NCBI RefSeq assembly: GCF_001019615.1 | Contig: NZ_JNBQ01000016.1 | Span: forward strand, 1 to 64,000 | DNA from: Cellulosimicrobium funkei | Lineage (GTDB): Bacteria; Actinomycetota; Actinomycetes; Actinomycetales; Cellulomonadaceae | DNA length: 64,000 nt | Reading direction: 5' to 3' | Part shown: positions 33,101 to 40,079 of the stretch, one piece after another | Position numbering within the stretch: position 1 is the stretch's first letter | How the letters are laid out: the number at the start of each line of letters is the position of its first letter | Translations under genes and position numbers: made by a program | The notes under the pieces: generated by a model | What the model was told of the DNA's origin: nothing | Database searches by the model: none | The model's input: the letters and a program-made list of their open reading frames with translations, nothing else

Positions 33101-34034
33101 AGCCGTCGGGGATCTCGTCGAGGTGCGTGATGCGGTTGTGGCGCACGAGGCGCGGGTCCTGCGTCGCCGGGGTCGTCTGCGACGCCGGGAGCTGGGCGAG
33201 CTCCGTCACCTCGATGCCGAGGGTCGACGGCGCCGGGTCGGGCAGCGGGTTGAGCAGCGGCTCGTTGGGCGTCGTGCCGCCTGCGGCGCAGTCGGCCGGG
33301 TTGCCCGTCGGGATCGCGAGGTTCTGCCCGGCCGTGTCGACCGCGACGTCGTCGAGCATGAGGCGGCCCGCGCTGCTGGCGCCGTTGATCCAGAAGAACC
33401 GGTCGAGCGCCGAGGTCACGCCCTGGCGGAAGCCGAACTGCTGCTCCGTGCCCTCGGGGAGCCGGGTGATCTCCTCGTACGGGCCGCCCTGGCTGTACAC
33501 GCTGACCTTGTCCGTCGCGTTGTCGGCGACGATCCAGACGCACTGCCACGTGTCGCGCGACCAGACGCCGGCCGGCTTGAAGGCGCCGCCGTCGCGCACG
33601 AGCATGACGTCGTTGTTCTGGTTGTTCACGTACGCGCGACTGTGCGCGTAGTCGGACGGCGCGTCGAGGTCGGTGATCCCGAACGACGTGTCGACGCTCC
33701 CCGTCCGCATGAAGCGGAAGAACACGGTCCCGGTCGTGCCGTCCGCGATCCCGGGGACCGCGCGGTGGGCACGCTGGGTGCCTCCGACCATCTCGAGCAC
33801 CTGGTTGTTGCCGTTGAGCGGGTCGGCGACGACCCGGGCGGCCGACGAGGCGGACCAGCCGTCCTGGCCGTTCAGGGCGGTGCGCTGGTAGGCCTCGAAG
33901 CTGAGGACCTCGCTGAACCCGTCCGCGGCCTCCTCCGCGGCCGCCGGTGGTCCGAGGAGGGTTCCTCCCAGGACGGCCGCGAGGGAGAGGGCGATCGCCG
34001 CTCTCCCTCGTCGGCTCGAATGCGTAGACGTCAT
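30138..34034 (-). CDS. Secreted PQQ-sugar-dehydrogenase-like / LamG-like / DUF1080-like fusion
   Basis: A 1298-residue exported protein with a Sec signal peptide (cleavage near residue 33, PAAAEEA). In order: an N-terminal concanavalin-like domain (40-215); a PQQ-dehydrogenase-type propeller (about 255-710; FAGRVHTVQQIAFNP, LYVLVGDGG, GLRDPHRISWD); a LamG-like domain (725-985; NRWVHLAATFD, GRMDDLMFLD); a DUF1080/3-keto-disaccharide-hydrolase-like domain (1003-1198; YYYAHLSQDN, NGIFKVDGKDR, EEWHDVRVVR, GRVGFGSFDN); and a C-terminal module (1203-1298) shared with the 5960 gene. The ATG at 34034 has GGAGC upstream. The LacI-type operator in its promoter suggests induction by a sugar. The DUF1080 match is by motif only and might instead be a plain concanavalin fold. 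Confidence 0.8.
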   Translation of the reverse strand: MTSTHSSRRGRAAIALSLAAVLGGTLLGPPAAAEEAADGFSEVLSFEAYQRTALNGQDGWSASSAARVVADPLNGNNQVLEMVGGTQRAHRAVPGIADGTTGTVFFRFMRTGSVDTSFGITDLDAPSDYAHSRAYVNNQNNDVMLVRDGGAFKPAGVWSRDTWQCVWIVADNATDKVSVYSQGGPYEEITRLPEGTEQQFGFRQGVTSALDRFFWINGASSAGRLMLDDVAVDTAGQNLAIPTGNPADCAAGGTTPNEPLLNPLPDPAPSTLGIEVTELAQLPASQTTPATQDPRLVRHNRITHLDEIPDGSGRLMVPDNNAVLYTVDKDTGAYVPYLDVRQQFLDNFHNSAGLGTGVGSAEFHPDFAENGLFYTVHTEGGTALTEDTPDYPAYGNTQFHSVVTEWKATDPSAPVFEGTSREVLRVPFAGRVHTVQQIAFNPTVAEGDADYGNLYVLVGDGGNGVGNGNPQNLGTPQGKVFRIDPLGTNAANGQYGIPADNPFVGTPGALPEIYAVGLRDPHRISWDPEGDHTMYLGHIGEWQVESVYAVEPGDNFGWSVREGSFLADNRQIYPLPANDAENGFTYPVAAYDHNRDPGQTGDAGVALNGGFVYRGDIPELRGRYLFTDLVRGWVLATEQDEMVRNDGDLADLAEIEHLRVFADGEETTFQELVGDQRVDLRFGSDADGELYLISKANGKIWQVTGARRAGASSPVVLPELAGNVAAHYDFDHPVAGSTTWEADQGWSGTNIQLVNGGVEMRVADRAYPGAGEALQTQQMSPLTASNDDWKAGVYDPAGVDSLGAFAGADEISVMGWFKPTGEHPALNSGTANPDDRYNAIGLAGVLTGTSDGHAVRALLEVITVGNELKLVALGRRVDGAGSWTFAADLPWDQILERNRWVHLAATFDFAGGEMKLYMNGEELEGQYTAPNPWGAGATSPTDPAGLKIGGSYPQDTREANPFHGRMDDLMFLDVVPTPEQVAAQYARFGAQPVEPPAPPSCAPAGEPITDVLAAEHWAPRTPAKWQFPGDAVVLAQAGDNPNDGIRRPFEYAVLTEGPELGSFALDAEVRLDAPASVNNRDVIVVFGWQSDTEYYYAHLSQDNTIYAHNGIFKVDGKDRERIDDQWDGAVGAPPAVTDEEWHDVRVVRCADSGDIAVYLDGLDTPLLTANDTTFTEGRVGFGSFDNTGSLRGLVVTPAAEPAGVELDVTVSPRCLAGKAYLAVAATNASDGPADVTLTTAFGSRTVADVQPGKAAYQSFATRATTVDAGEVTVSATATVDGEEVTSEVVVEHDAHTCG

Positions 34035-34269
34035 CGTCTGCTCCGTTTCGTCGGATGGTGCTCGCACGACATGGGTGAGCGCTGTCATGTCTCCGACCCG
34101 CCGGCCGTCCGTCGCCGGGTCGGGTTCCTGCACTCCGCCGGTTCCCCTCGGCCGCGTCGTTGCGCCGGGGTCCGCACGGGCCGCGCGCACGGTCGGTGGC
34201 GGCCCTCGGCCGCCGCGTCCTGGCTCTCCCGTCCGGCTCGAGCTGCACGTCCGTGTGCGCGACCCTCGC

Positions 34270-34299
34270 AGCGTAGGGAAGGCGCTTTCCGAGTGTCAA
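34270..34299 (-). promoter_or_regulatory. Promoter with LacI-type operator in its spacer
   Basis: On the minus strand a perfect -35 TTGACA (34299-34294), an 18-base spacer and a -10 TACGCT (34275-34270) are visible. The spacer contains GGAAAGCGCCTTCC (34290-34277), a 14-bp palindrome with one mismatch and the CG centre of LacI-family operators. A bound repressor would block polymerase. The start point would fall about 229 bases before the ATG. Confidence 0.7.
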
Positions 34300-34339
34300 G
34301 GGATGTGTCGACCGCGTGTCGCGGCACCGGTGCACGACG

Positions 34340-34375
34340 ACGGCGGGCGACCCGGTCCGCCGGGTCGCCCGCCGT
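34340..34375 (-). terminator. Strong hairpin terminator, 16-bp stem
   Basis: Arms 34340-34355 and 34360-34375 are perfectly complementary around a TCCG tetraloop, 22 bases after the DUF1684 stop. No T-run. It ends the long minus-strand catabolic operon. Confidence 0.8.
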
Positions 34376-34396
34376 GGCTGCGCGCCGTGCAGCCGG

Positions 34397-35260
34397 TCAG
34401 GAGGCCTGCGCGAACGTCTGGATCCGGTCGATCCGCAGCGGCGGCTTCTTCTCGCCGGCGGTCACGGGCACCGGGAGGCGGTTCTGCGGCGGCGCCAGCG
34501 GGCACGTGACGAAGTTGGTGAACGCGCACGGGAACGAGAACGCTCGGTTGAAGTCGACCACCGTGTCGCCGTCGGTCTCGATGTCCGGGACCCGCACGAG
34601 CCTCCCGTTCCCGTAGGTCTCGGTGCCGCTCGTCGTGTCCGTGAAGTGGGCGTTGCCGCGCTCGATGCCGGTGTCGTCGTCGGGGCGGCCCGCGACGGCG
34701 AGCCTGTGCTCGACACCGTCGAGGGTGAAGGAGACCTCGCCGATCACGCGCTGCTCCTCGAAGACGCCGCGCTCCACCGTCGGGTAGTCCGAGGCCTGCT
34801 CGGCCGTCCGCGTGAACCGCGCGGGCAGGACCCAGCGCTCGTCGAGCGGGAACGTGTCGATGTCGTCGAGGCGCTTGCCAGCCGCCTCGCGCGGGTCGCG
34901 GACGCGCACGCCGAAGATCTGGCGGCCGGTCGCGTCGGTGCGGCGGATCGTCTCGACGCGCAGGTCGCCGTAGAACGCGGGCACGAGGGAGTACTTGTGG
35001 CCGGTCGACACGGGCGTCGGCACCGTCACGGGTGCGCCGTCGAGCGTGACGGTCTCCCCGCTGCCGTCGGGCGTGTACACGACCTCGTCGTCCTGGACCG
35101 ACCAGGTGCCGGGCACGCCCTCGACCTGCAGCGGCTCGGCGCCCGTCAGCCAGTCCTGGCTGACCATGGACATCCACCCGTACGGGCTCGTCAGCTCGTC
35201 GATCCGGGCGCGGTGCCACCGCTCCCACTCCTGGCGGTACTCGGCGCTCACTGCGGACAT
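34397..35260 (-). CDS. DUF1684 domain protein
   Basis: A 287-residue cytoplasmic protein. It has WHRARIDELTSPYGWMSMVS, the GRQIFGVRVRDP strand, the conserved FPLDERWVLPARF, RGNAHFTDTTSGTETYGNGR, DFNRAFSFPCAF and CPLAPPQNRLPVPV segments of the DUF1684 family. The family has no proven function but often sits in metabolic operons. GAGAGGA precedes the ATG. It is the last gene of the SsuABC/GntR/Ldh/BAAT block. Confidence 0.85.
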   Translation of the reverse strand: MSAVSAEYRQEWERWHRARIDELTSPYGWMSMVSQDWLTGAEPLQVEGVPGTWSVQDDEVVYTPDGSGETVTLDGAPVTVPTPVSTGHKYSLVPAFYGDLRVETIRRTDATGRQIFGVRVRDPREAAGKRLDDIDTFPLDERWVLPARFTRTAEQASDYPTVERGVFEEQRVIGEVSFTLDGVEHRLAVAGRPDDDTGIERGNAHFTDTTSGTETYGNGRLVRVPDIETDGDTVVDFNRAFSFPCAFTNFVTCPLAPPQNRLPVPVTAGEKKPPLRIDRIQTFAQAS

Positions 35261-35278
35261 GTCGGTCCTCTCGTCGAT

Positions 35279-35302
35279 GGGTCGGGTCACGGGTCGGGTC
35301 AC
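35279..35302. repeat. Two tandem 12-base copies
   Basis: GGGTCGGGTCAC occurs twice in a row (35279-35290, 35291-35302) with decayed copies after it, filling most of the gap between the hydrolase and DUF1684 genes. Confidence 0.7.
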
Positions 35303-35316
35303 AGGTCGGGACAAGG

Positions 35317-36645
35317 TCAGGGCCGCAGGTCAGGCACGCGCGTCGCGCGCTCCACGAACGCGCACACCTGCGCGAACGAGTCGGCGTCGGCGAACGCGTT
35401 GCCTGCGGGGGTCCCGCCGGCCGACAGCTCGATGCCGGAGACGGGGTGGCGGGTCGGGCCCTGCGCGACGGGGAGGTGCGGCAGGGCGATCGAGTGGCCC
35501 GCGTCGGGGTAGTCGAGCAGCAGCGTCTCGTGCGCGTGGCCCGCGGCGCGCAGCGTCTCGACGACCTGGCGCGCGTACATGCTCGAGGGCCACAGGCCGT
35601 CGGCCATCCCGGAGACGCACGCGACGGGGCCCGCGATGCGCTCGACGGGGATGCGCGACGCGGCGGCGAATCCTCGGTCGCGCAGGCCGTCGACGTAGAC
35701 GTCGCGGTACCGGTCCGGGGGCGGCCCGCCGGTCCACGGCTGCCACGTCACGCCGGGGTTGTCCTGCCACAGGTGCGGGAGCGGCTCGCCGCCGAGCGTC
35801 CACGTGGGGGAGTCCCACCCCTGCGCAGGGTCCGCGGCGCCCTGAGAGCCGTGCACGTGGGCCCCGGGCACGTAGGCGACGACGGCGCCCACCAGGCCGG
35901 GGTAGGTGGCGCCCAGCAGGAGCGCGAGCTCGCCGCCCCGTGACTGGCCGCTCACCACGACGACGCCGGCGCGCGGCGCGAGCTCGCGGTGCACGTGGCG
36001 CAGCGCGGTCTCGAAGTACTCCAGCGGCGTGCGGGTGATGTGGTCGGGCAGGCCGGGCACGCCGAAGTAGCCGAGCGCGAGCGCCTGCACGCCGCGCGAC
36101 GCGTAGAGCGCGCCGCGCTGCTCGTTGATCCCCCCGCCGGAGCCGTTGAGCACGACGATCGTCGGGTGCGGACCGTCGCCTTGCGGCACGAAGAGCGTGC
36201 CGACGAGCCCGTCCTCGCGGACGTCGCGGCGTCGCACCCCGGGTCCGGTCCAGCGCTGCACGAGGTCGGCCGTCGCGCGCTGCGTGGCGTCGGACTCGTC
36301 CCACGCGTCGAGGCGCGTGCGCAGCGGGCGCTCGACGTCGGTCGTGGGCGGCCGGCCGGGCACCGTGTCTGGCGTCGTGCCGGGCGTCGCGTCGGGCCGC
36401 TGCGACGTGAGGAGCGCCATCCCGTCGACGCGCCCGTAGTCGCCGGACATCGGCGGGTCACGGTCGAGCCGGACGGTGCCGGCCCGGTCCGCGCGGTAGG
36501 TCGCGCGGGCGGACCACGCGGTCCCGGCGCGGTCCGTCGTCGCGCTGACCGTGACGAGCGCGCCCGGTGCGGCGCCGCTCACCTCGATGCGGCGGGGGAC
36601 GTCGAGCAGGTCGTCGGCGGGGCTGACGGTGAGCCGGAGCGTCAC
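35317..36645 (-). CDS. BAAT-type alpha/beta hydrolase (acyl-CoA thioesterase/acyltransferase family)
   Basis: A 442-residue protein. Residues 1-120 resemble the acyl-CoA thioester hydrolase/BAAT N-terminal beta domain (LLDVPRRIEVSGAAPGALVT). The C-terminal catalytic domain has TIVVLNGSGGGINEQRGALY, a nucleophile elbow SGQSRGGELA with Ser (Cys in mammalian BAAT), and a late His in DYPDAGHSIALP. It should act as an esterase or thioesterase. The GTG start at 36645 overlaps the Ldh-family stop and has GGGAGG 7 bases before. The substrate is unknown. Confidence 0.85.
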   Translation of the reverse strand: MTLRLTVSPADDLLDVPRRIEVSGAAPGALVTVSATTDRAGTAWSARATYRADRAGTVRLDRDPPMSGDYGRVDGMALLTSQRPDATPGTTPDTVPGRPPTTDVERPLRTRLDAWDESDATQRATADLVQRWTGPGVRRRDVREDGLVGTLFVPQGDGPHPTIVVLNGSGGGINEQRGALYASRGVQALALGYFGVPGLPDHITRTPLEYFETALRHVHRELAPRAGVVVVSGQSRGGELALLLGATYPGLVGAVVAYVPGAHVHGSQGAADPAQGWDSPTWTLGGEPLPHLWQDNPGVTWQPWTGGPPPDRYRDVYVDGLRDRGFAAASRIPVERIAGPVACVSGMADGLWPSSMYARQVVETLRAAGHAHETLLLDYPDAGHSIALPHLPVAQGPTRHPVSGIELSAGGTPAGNAFADADSFAQVCAFVERATRVPDLRP

Positions 36646-37598
36646 GGCGTGCCTCCCGTCGCCGGGGCCAGTGCGTCCCAGACGTCGCGGTCGACGTCGA
36701 ACACCTCCGCGTCCGGCCGGGCGCCCGGGACCCGGCCCCCGGCACGCGTCCAGTCGTCGCCGAGGCGGTCGGCCCGGTCGGCAAGGTCCTCGGCGCCGAA
36801 CGCGCGGGGGTCGAGCGCGAGCACCCAGAGACCACGCCCCGCGGCGTCGCCGCGCGCGCCGGTGAGCAGCCCGGCGAGCGCCTCCACCGTGAGGCCGAGC
36901 AGGGACCCGAGCAGACCGGCCGGGAGCAGCGCACCGACGTCGCCCGCGTCCCGGGTGGGCTCGCCGTCGCGACCGAGCGCCACGCCGTCGGGCAGGGGAG
37001 CGCCCTCCCGGGCGCGGCGCCGCGCGTCGGCGAGCGTGACGGAGCTCGTCGCGGCGTCCACGACGAGCGCACGTCCCTGCCCGGCCCGCGGCACCGCCAC
37101 GGCGAGCGGGTTCGTGCCGACCACGGGGGCGGTCCCGCCGTACGGGGCGACGGTCGCGGGGGACTGGGCGAGCGCGACCCCGACCAGCCCGTCCTCGGCG
37201 AGCGCGCGGACGTACGCGCCGACGCGCCCCGTCCCGCCCGCGCGGCGGACGGCGACCACGCCGACGCCGAGCCCGCGTGCGAGCTCCGCCGCCCGGCGGA
37301 CCGCCGTGGCGAGCGCGACCGGCCCGGGGAGGTCGTACGCGTCCAGCGTCGCGGTCGCCCCGGTCACGACGGCGGACGGCGCCGCGGAGCCGGCCCGCCC
37401 CGTCGTCGTCCGCTCGCGCGCGTCCCGCAGCTCGCGGACGAGGAGCGCGAGGCCGAACTCCGGCCACCCCGACGCGTCCCCCGCGACGACGGCGCGGGCC
37501 GCGAGGTCGGCGTCGGCGGGGTCGTGGGCGGCGAGCGCCGCGCGGGCCCGGGCACGGGCGTCCGCGGCGTCGACGCGCACGGTGGGGGTGGCGGGCAC
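36642..37598 (-). CDS. Ldh-family (malate/L-lactate dehydrogenase-like) oxidoreductase, divergent
   Basis: A 318-residue member of the type-2 malate/lactate dehydrogenase family, which reduces or oxidises 2-keto/2-hydroxy acids with NAD(P). VVGTNPLAVAVP and LPDGVALGRDGEPTRD are the family's cofactor loops, and LLGLTVEALAGLLTGAR is the core helix. The N-terminal SHG motif carrying the catalytic His is not there: the matching region reads SGWPEFGLALL. The C-terminal VPGE segment is also altered. It may have a changed reaction or be a structural relic. It starts at GTG 37598 with GAGAGGA upstream. Confidence 0.8.
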   Translation of the reverse strand: MPATPTVRVDAADARARARAALAAHDPADADLAARAVVAGDASGWPEFGLALLVRELRDARERTTTGRAGSAAPSAVVTGATATLDAYDLPGPVALATAVRRAAELARGLGVGVVAVRRAGGTGRVGAYVRALAEDGLVGVALAQSPATVAPYGGTAPVVGTNPLAVAVPRAGQGRALVVDAATSSVTLADARRRAREGAPLPDGVALGRDGEPTRDAGDVGALLPAGLLGSLLGLTVEALAGLLTGARGDAAGRGLWVLALDPRAFGAEDLADRADRLGDDWTRAGGRVPGARPDAEVFDVDRDVWDALAPATGGTP

Positions 37599-37655
37599 GG
37601 CGGTCCTCTCGGGTGGTCGGGCAGGTCGGGTCGTGCGGGTGGTACAGGCAGGCGC

Positions 37656-38315
37656 TCAGTCGTCGCCGAAGAACGCCCCGGAGTCGATCGCGAGGCCCAT
37701 GACGACGCTGCGGCCGCGGCGGATGTGCTCGAGCTCGAGCCGGGCGGCGCGCTCGCCGTCGCCCGCGCGGAGCGCCTCGATGAGGAGCCGGTGGTCGTCG
37801 AGCGGCGGCCCGGGCTCCAGGGGCTGGCGTCCGCAGAGCCGGAACGCCCGCTCCAGGTCCTCGAGCGCGAGCTCGGTGATCGCGTGCAGCCGGGGGTTGC
37901 GCGAGTACTTCGCGACCCGGCAGTGGAACAGGTGCGACGCCGACAGGATCGACTGCACGTCCTGCGCCTGCGGGTACGTGCCCTCGGCGATGGCCGCGAG
38001 CTCGTCGACCTCGACCGGGCTCGCGTGGGCGGCCGCGAGGCGCGTCGCCATCGGTCCCGTCGCCTCGCGCACGTCGAGCACGTCGACGAGCGTCTTGAGG
38101 GTCACCGGGGCGACGCGGCACAGGGCGCGCGGTCGCACGTCCACGAGGCCGTCGTGGTCGAGGCGGTGCAGCGCGTCGCGCACCGGGGTGCGCGACGTCC
38201 CGAACTCGGACGCCGTCTCGGTGACGTCGATCTCCTCGCCGGGGCGCAGCTCGGTGAAGATGATCCGGCGCCGCAGCTCGTGGTAGATCCGGTCCGCGGC
38301 CGGGACGACGCTCAT
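37656..38315 (-). CDS. GntR/FadR-family transcriptional regulator
   Basis: A 219-residue repressor-type protein. The winged helix is residues 8-72 (IYHELRRRIIFTELRPGEEI, FGTSRTPVRDALHRLDHDGL). Residues 80-215 are an FCD ligand-binding domain (DVREATGPMATRLAA, HLFHCRVAKYSRNPRL with metal-ligand His, DDHRLLIEALRAGD). Such regulators sense the acid handled by their own operon. It lies within the SsuABC-like block, so that block is its likely target. Confidence 0.9.
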   Translation of the reverse strand: MSVVPAADRIYHELRRRIIFTELRPGEEIDVTETASEFGTSRTPVRDALHRLDHDGLVDVRPRALCRVAPVTLKTLVDVLDVREATGPMATRLAAAHASPVEVDELAAIAEGTYPQAQDVQSILSASHLFHCRVAKYSRNPRLHAITELALEDLERAFRLCGRQPLEPGPPLDDHRLLIEALRAGDGERAARLELEHIRRGRSVVMGLAIDSGAFFGDD

Positions 38316-38370
38316 GCGACGGCCCCGGGCGCGCGGGACGGGTCGTGGTGGGATCGGTTCATGCTGCCTC

Positions 38371-39267
38371 CTACTGACGGGACCAGGGCACGAGACGTCG
38401 TTCGAGCACCGCGACCAGGGTCGTGGAGAGGTAGCCCAGCACGGAGATGGTGACGATGCCCACGTACATCTTCGCGACGGCGAACGTCGTCCACGAGCTC
38501 CAGATGAGGTAGCCCAGGCCGTTGCGCGACCCGACGAACTCCGAGGCCGCGATGATGACGAACGCGCCGCCCACGGCGAGCTTGAGCCCGGTGAAGATGC
38601 TCGGCAGCGCGGCGGGCAGCGCGACCGTGCGCCAGCGCTGGAGCCGGCCCGCGCCGTTGGCGGTCGCCACGTCGAAGTAGATCTGCGGCGTCTGGAGCAC
38701 GCCGCCCATCGCGTTGTAGAAGACGTAGAAGAACACGCCGATCGCGACGATCACGTACTTGCTCGCCTCGCCGAGGCCGAACACGAGGAGCAGCAGCGGG
38801 AAGATCGCGACCTTGGGCACGGGCAGCAGGCTCGCGAAGATCGGTCCGAGGAGCGTGCGCAGGGTCGTGACCGACCCGAGCGCGATCCCCAGCACCAGCC
38901 CGGGCACGGCGCCGAGCACGAACCCGATCGCGATGCGCGTGAGCGTGATGCCCGCGTGCTCGAAGAGCTCGCCGCTCCCGACGAGCTGCGCGAAGGTCTC
39001 GGCGATCGACGAGGGCGGCGGGAAGAACCGCGCGTCGAGCACGTTCGTCCGGCTCGCGAGCTCCCACACGGCGAGGAGCAGGAGCGGCGTGAACGGCCCG
39101 ACGATCCGCACGACGCGGCCCGTCCGCTTGCGGCGCAGCTTCTCGGTCAGCTCGCGCGTGATCTCGGCCGTGCGGTCGTCGGCGTCGTGGGGCGTGTCCG
39201 GGGCGCCGCCCGGCGCGGCGTGGCCGCCCGGGCGGACGGGGGCGCGCTCGTCCGTGGGGATCATCAT
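38371..39267 (-). CDS. ABC transporter permease (SsuC/TauC type)
   Basis: A 298-residue permease with a charged 50-residue N-terminus and six membrane segments. PFTPLLLLAVWELASR, FFPPPSSIAETFAQL and the EAA region ANGAGRLQRWRTVALPAALP are family features. The first of two ATGs overlaps the ATPase stop, with AGGAGG upstream. It takes up sulfonates, nitrate, pyrimidine precursors or related compounds in known members. Confidence 0.9.
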   Translation of the reverse strand: MMIPTDERAPVRPGGHAAPGGAPDTPHDADDRTAEITRELTEKLRRKRTGRVVRIVGPFTPLLLLAVWELASRTNVLDARFFPPPSSIAETFAQLVGSGELFEHAGITLTRIAIGFVLGAVPGLVLGIALGSVTTLRTLLGPIFASLLPVPKVAIFPLLLLVFGLGEASKYVIVAIGVFFYVFYNAMGGVLQTPQIYFDVATANGAGRLQRWRTVALPAALPSIFTGLKLAVGGAFVIIAASEFVGSRNGLGYLIWSSWTTFAVAKMYVGIVTISVLGYLSTTLVAVLERRLVPWSRQ

Positions 39268-40079
39268 GCGACCGCCTCCTGGGCGTCGGCGGATCGCTCG
39301 TCCGCTCCCGCCGCGTCGTGCGCCGCGGCGTCCTGTGCCTCGGCGTCCCGCAGCAGCCGCCACAGCTCGTACGTGATCTCGCCGTGGCGCGGGTCGCGGC
39401 GCAGCTCGAGGATGTCGCGCGGGCGGTCGAAGGGGACCCGCACGTCGGCGAGGATGCGCCCGGGCCGGGCGGACATGACGACGACGCGGTCCGCGAGCAC
39501 GAGCGCCTCGTCGACGCTGTGCGTGATGAAGAGCACCGACCGCGAGGTCTGCGACCAGATCTTCAGCAGCTCCTGCTGCAGCACGACGCGCGTCTGCTCA
39601 TCGAGCGCGCCGAACGGCTCGTCCATGAGAAGGGTCGCGCCGTCGTCGGCCAGCGCCCGCGCGACCGACGTGCGCTGCCGCATGCCGCCCGAGAGCTGGT
39701 GCGGGTAGAAGCCCCGGAACTCCGTGAGGCCCACCATGTCCAGGAGGGGAGCGACGCGCTCGCGCCGGGCCGAGCGCCGCACGCCGCGCAGGCGCAGCGG
39801 GTACTCGACGTTCTGCTCGACCGTGAGCCACGGCAGCACGCCGTGGTCCTGGAAGACGACCGACGGTCGCGCCGCCATGGTCACGGTCCCGCGGTCGGCC
39901 TCCTCCAGGCCCGCGAGGATGCGCAGGAGGGTGCTCTTGCCGCACCCGGAGGGTCCGAGCACGCAGACGAACTCGTTGTCCTCGATGGTGAGCGACACGT
40001 CCTGGAGCGCGACGAGCACGTCGTCGCGGCGACGGTCGTGGAACCCCTTCCAGAGGCCCTCGACGGAGACGGCCGTCAC
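39264..40079 (-). CDS. ABC transporter ATPase (SsuB/TauB type)
   Basis: A 271-residue ATPase. Walker A is GPSGCGKST, signature LSGGMRQR, Walker B TLLMDEPFGALD, switch His in FITHSVDEA. It energises the permease encoded downstream. It starts at GTG 40079, overlapping the binding-protein stop. The C-terminal 30 residues are Ala/Asp-rich and outside the domain. Confidence 0.92.
   Translation of the reverse strand: MTAVSVEGLWKGFHDRRRDDVLVALQDVSLTIEDNEFVCVLGPSGCGKSTLLRILAGLEEADRGTVTMAARPSVVFQDHGVLPWLTVEQNVEYPLRLRGVRRSARRERVAPLLDMVGLTEFRGFYPHQLSGGMRQRTSVARALADDGATLLMDEPFGALDEQTRVVLQQELLKIWSQTSRSVLFITHSVDEALVLADRVVVMSARPGRILADVRVPFDRPRDILELRRDPRHGEITYELWRLLRDAEAQDAAAHDAAGADERSADAQEAVA

Larger units (their letters stand above)
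34035..34396. other. 362-base intergenic region with promoter and terminator
   Basis: No gene is supported. It contains the regulated promoter of the secreted dehydrogenase (34270-34299), a leader of about 229 bases, and the terminator of the upstream operon (34340-34375). Confidence 0.7.

Noticed and set aside
30150-34616. 1488-residue plus-strand open frame opposite the second secreted protein
   Set aside because: Antisense shadow of the dehydrogenase gene; no start signal and no recognisable domain.
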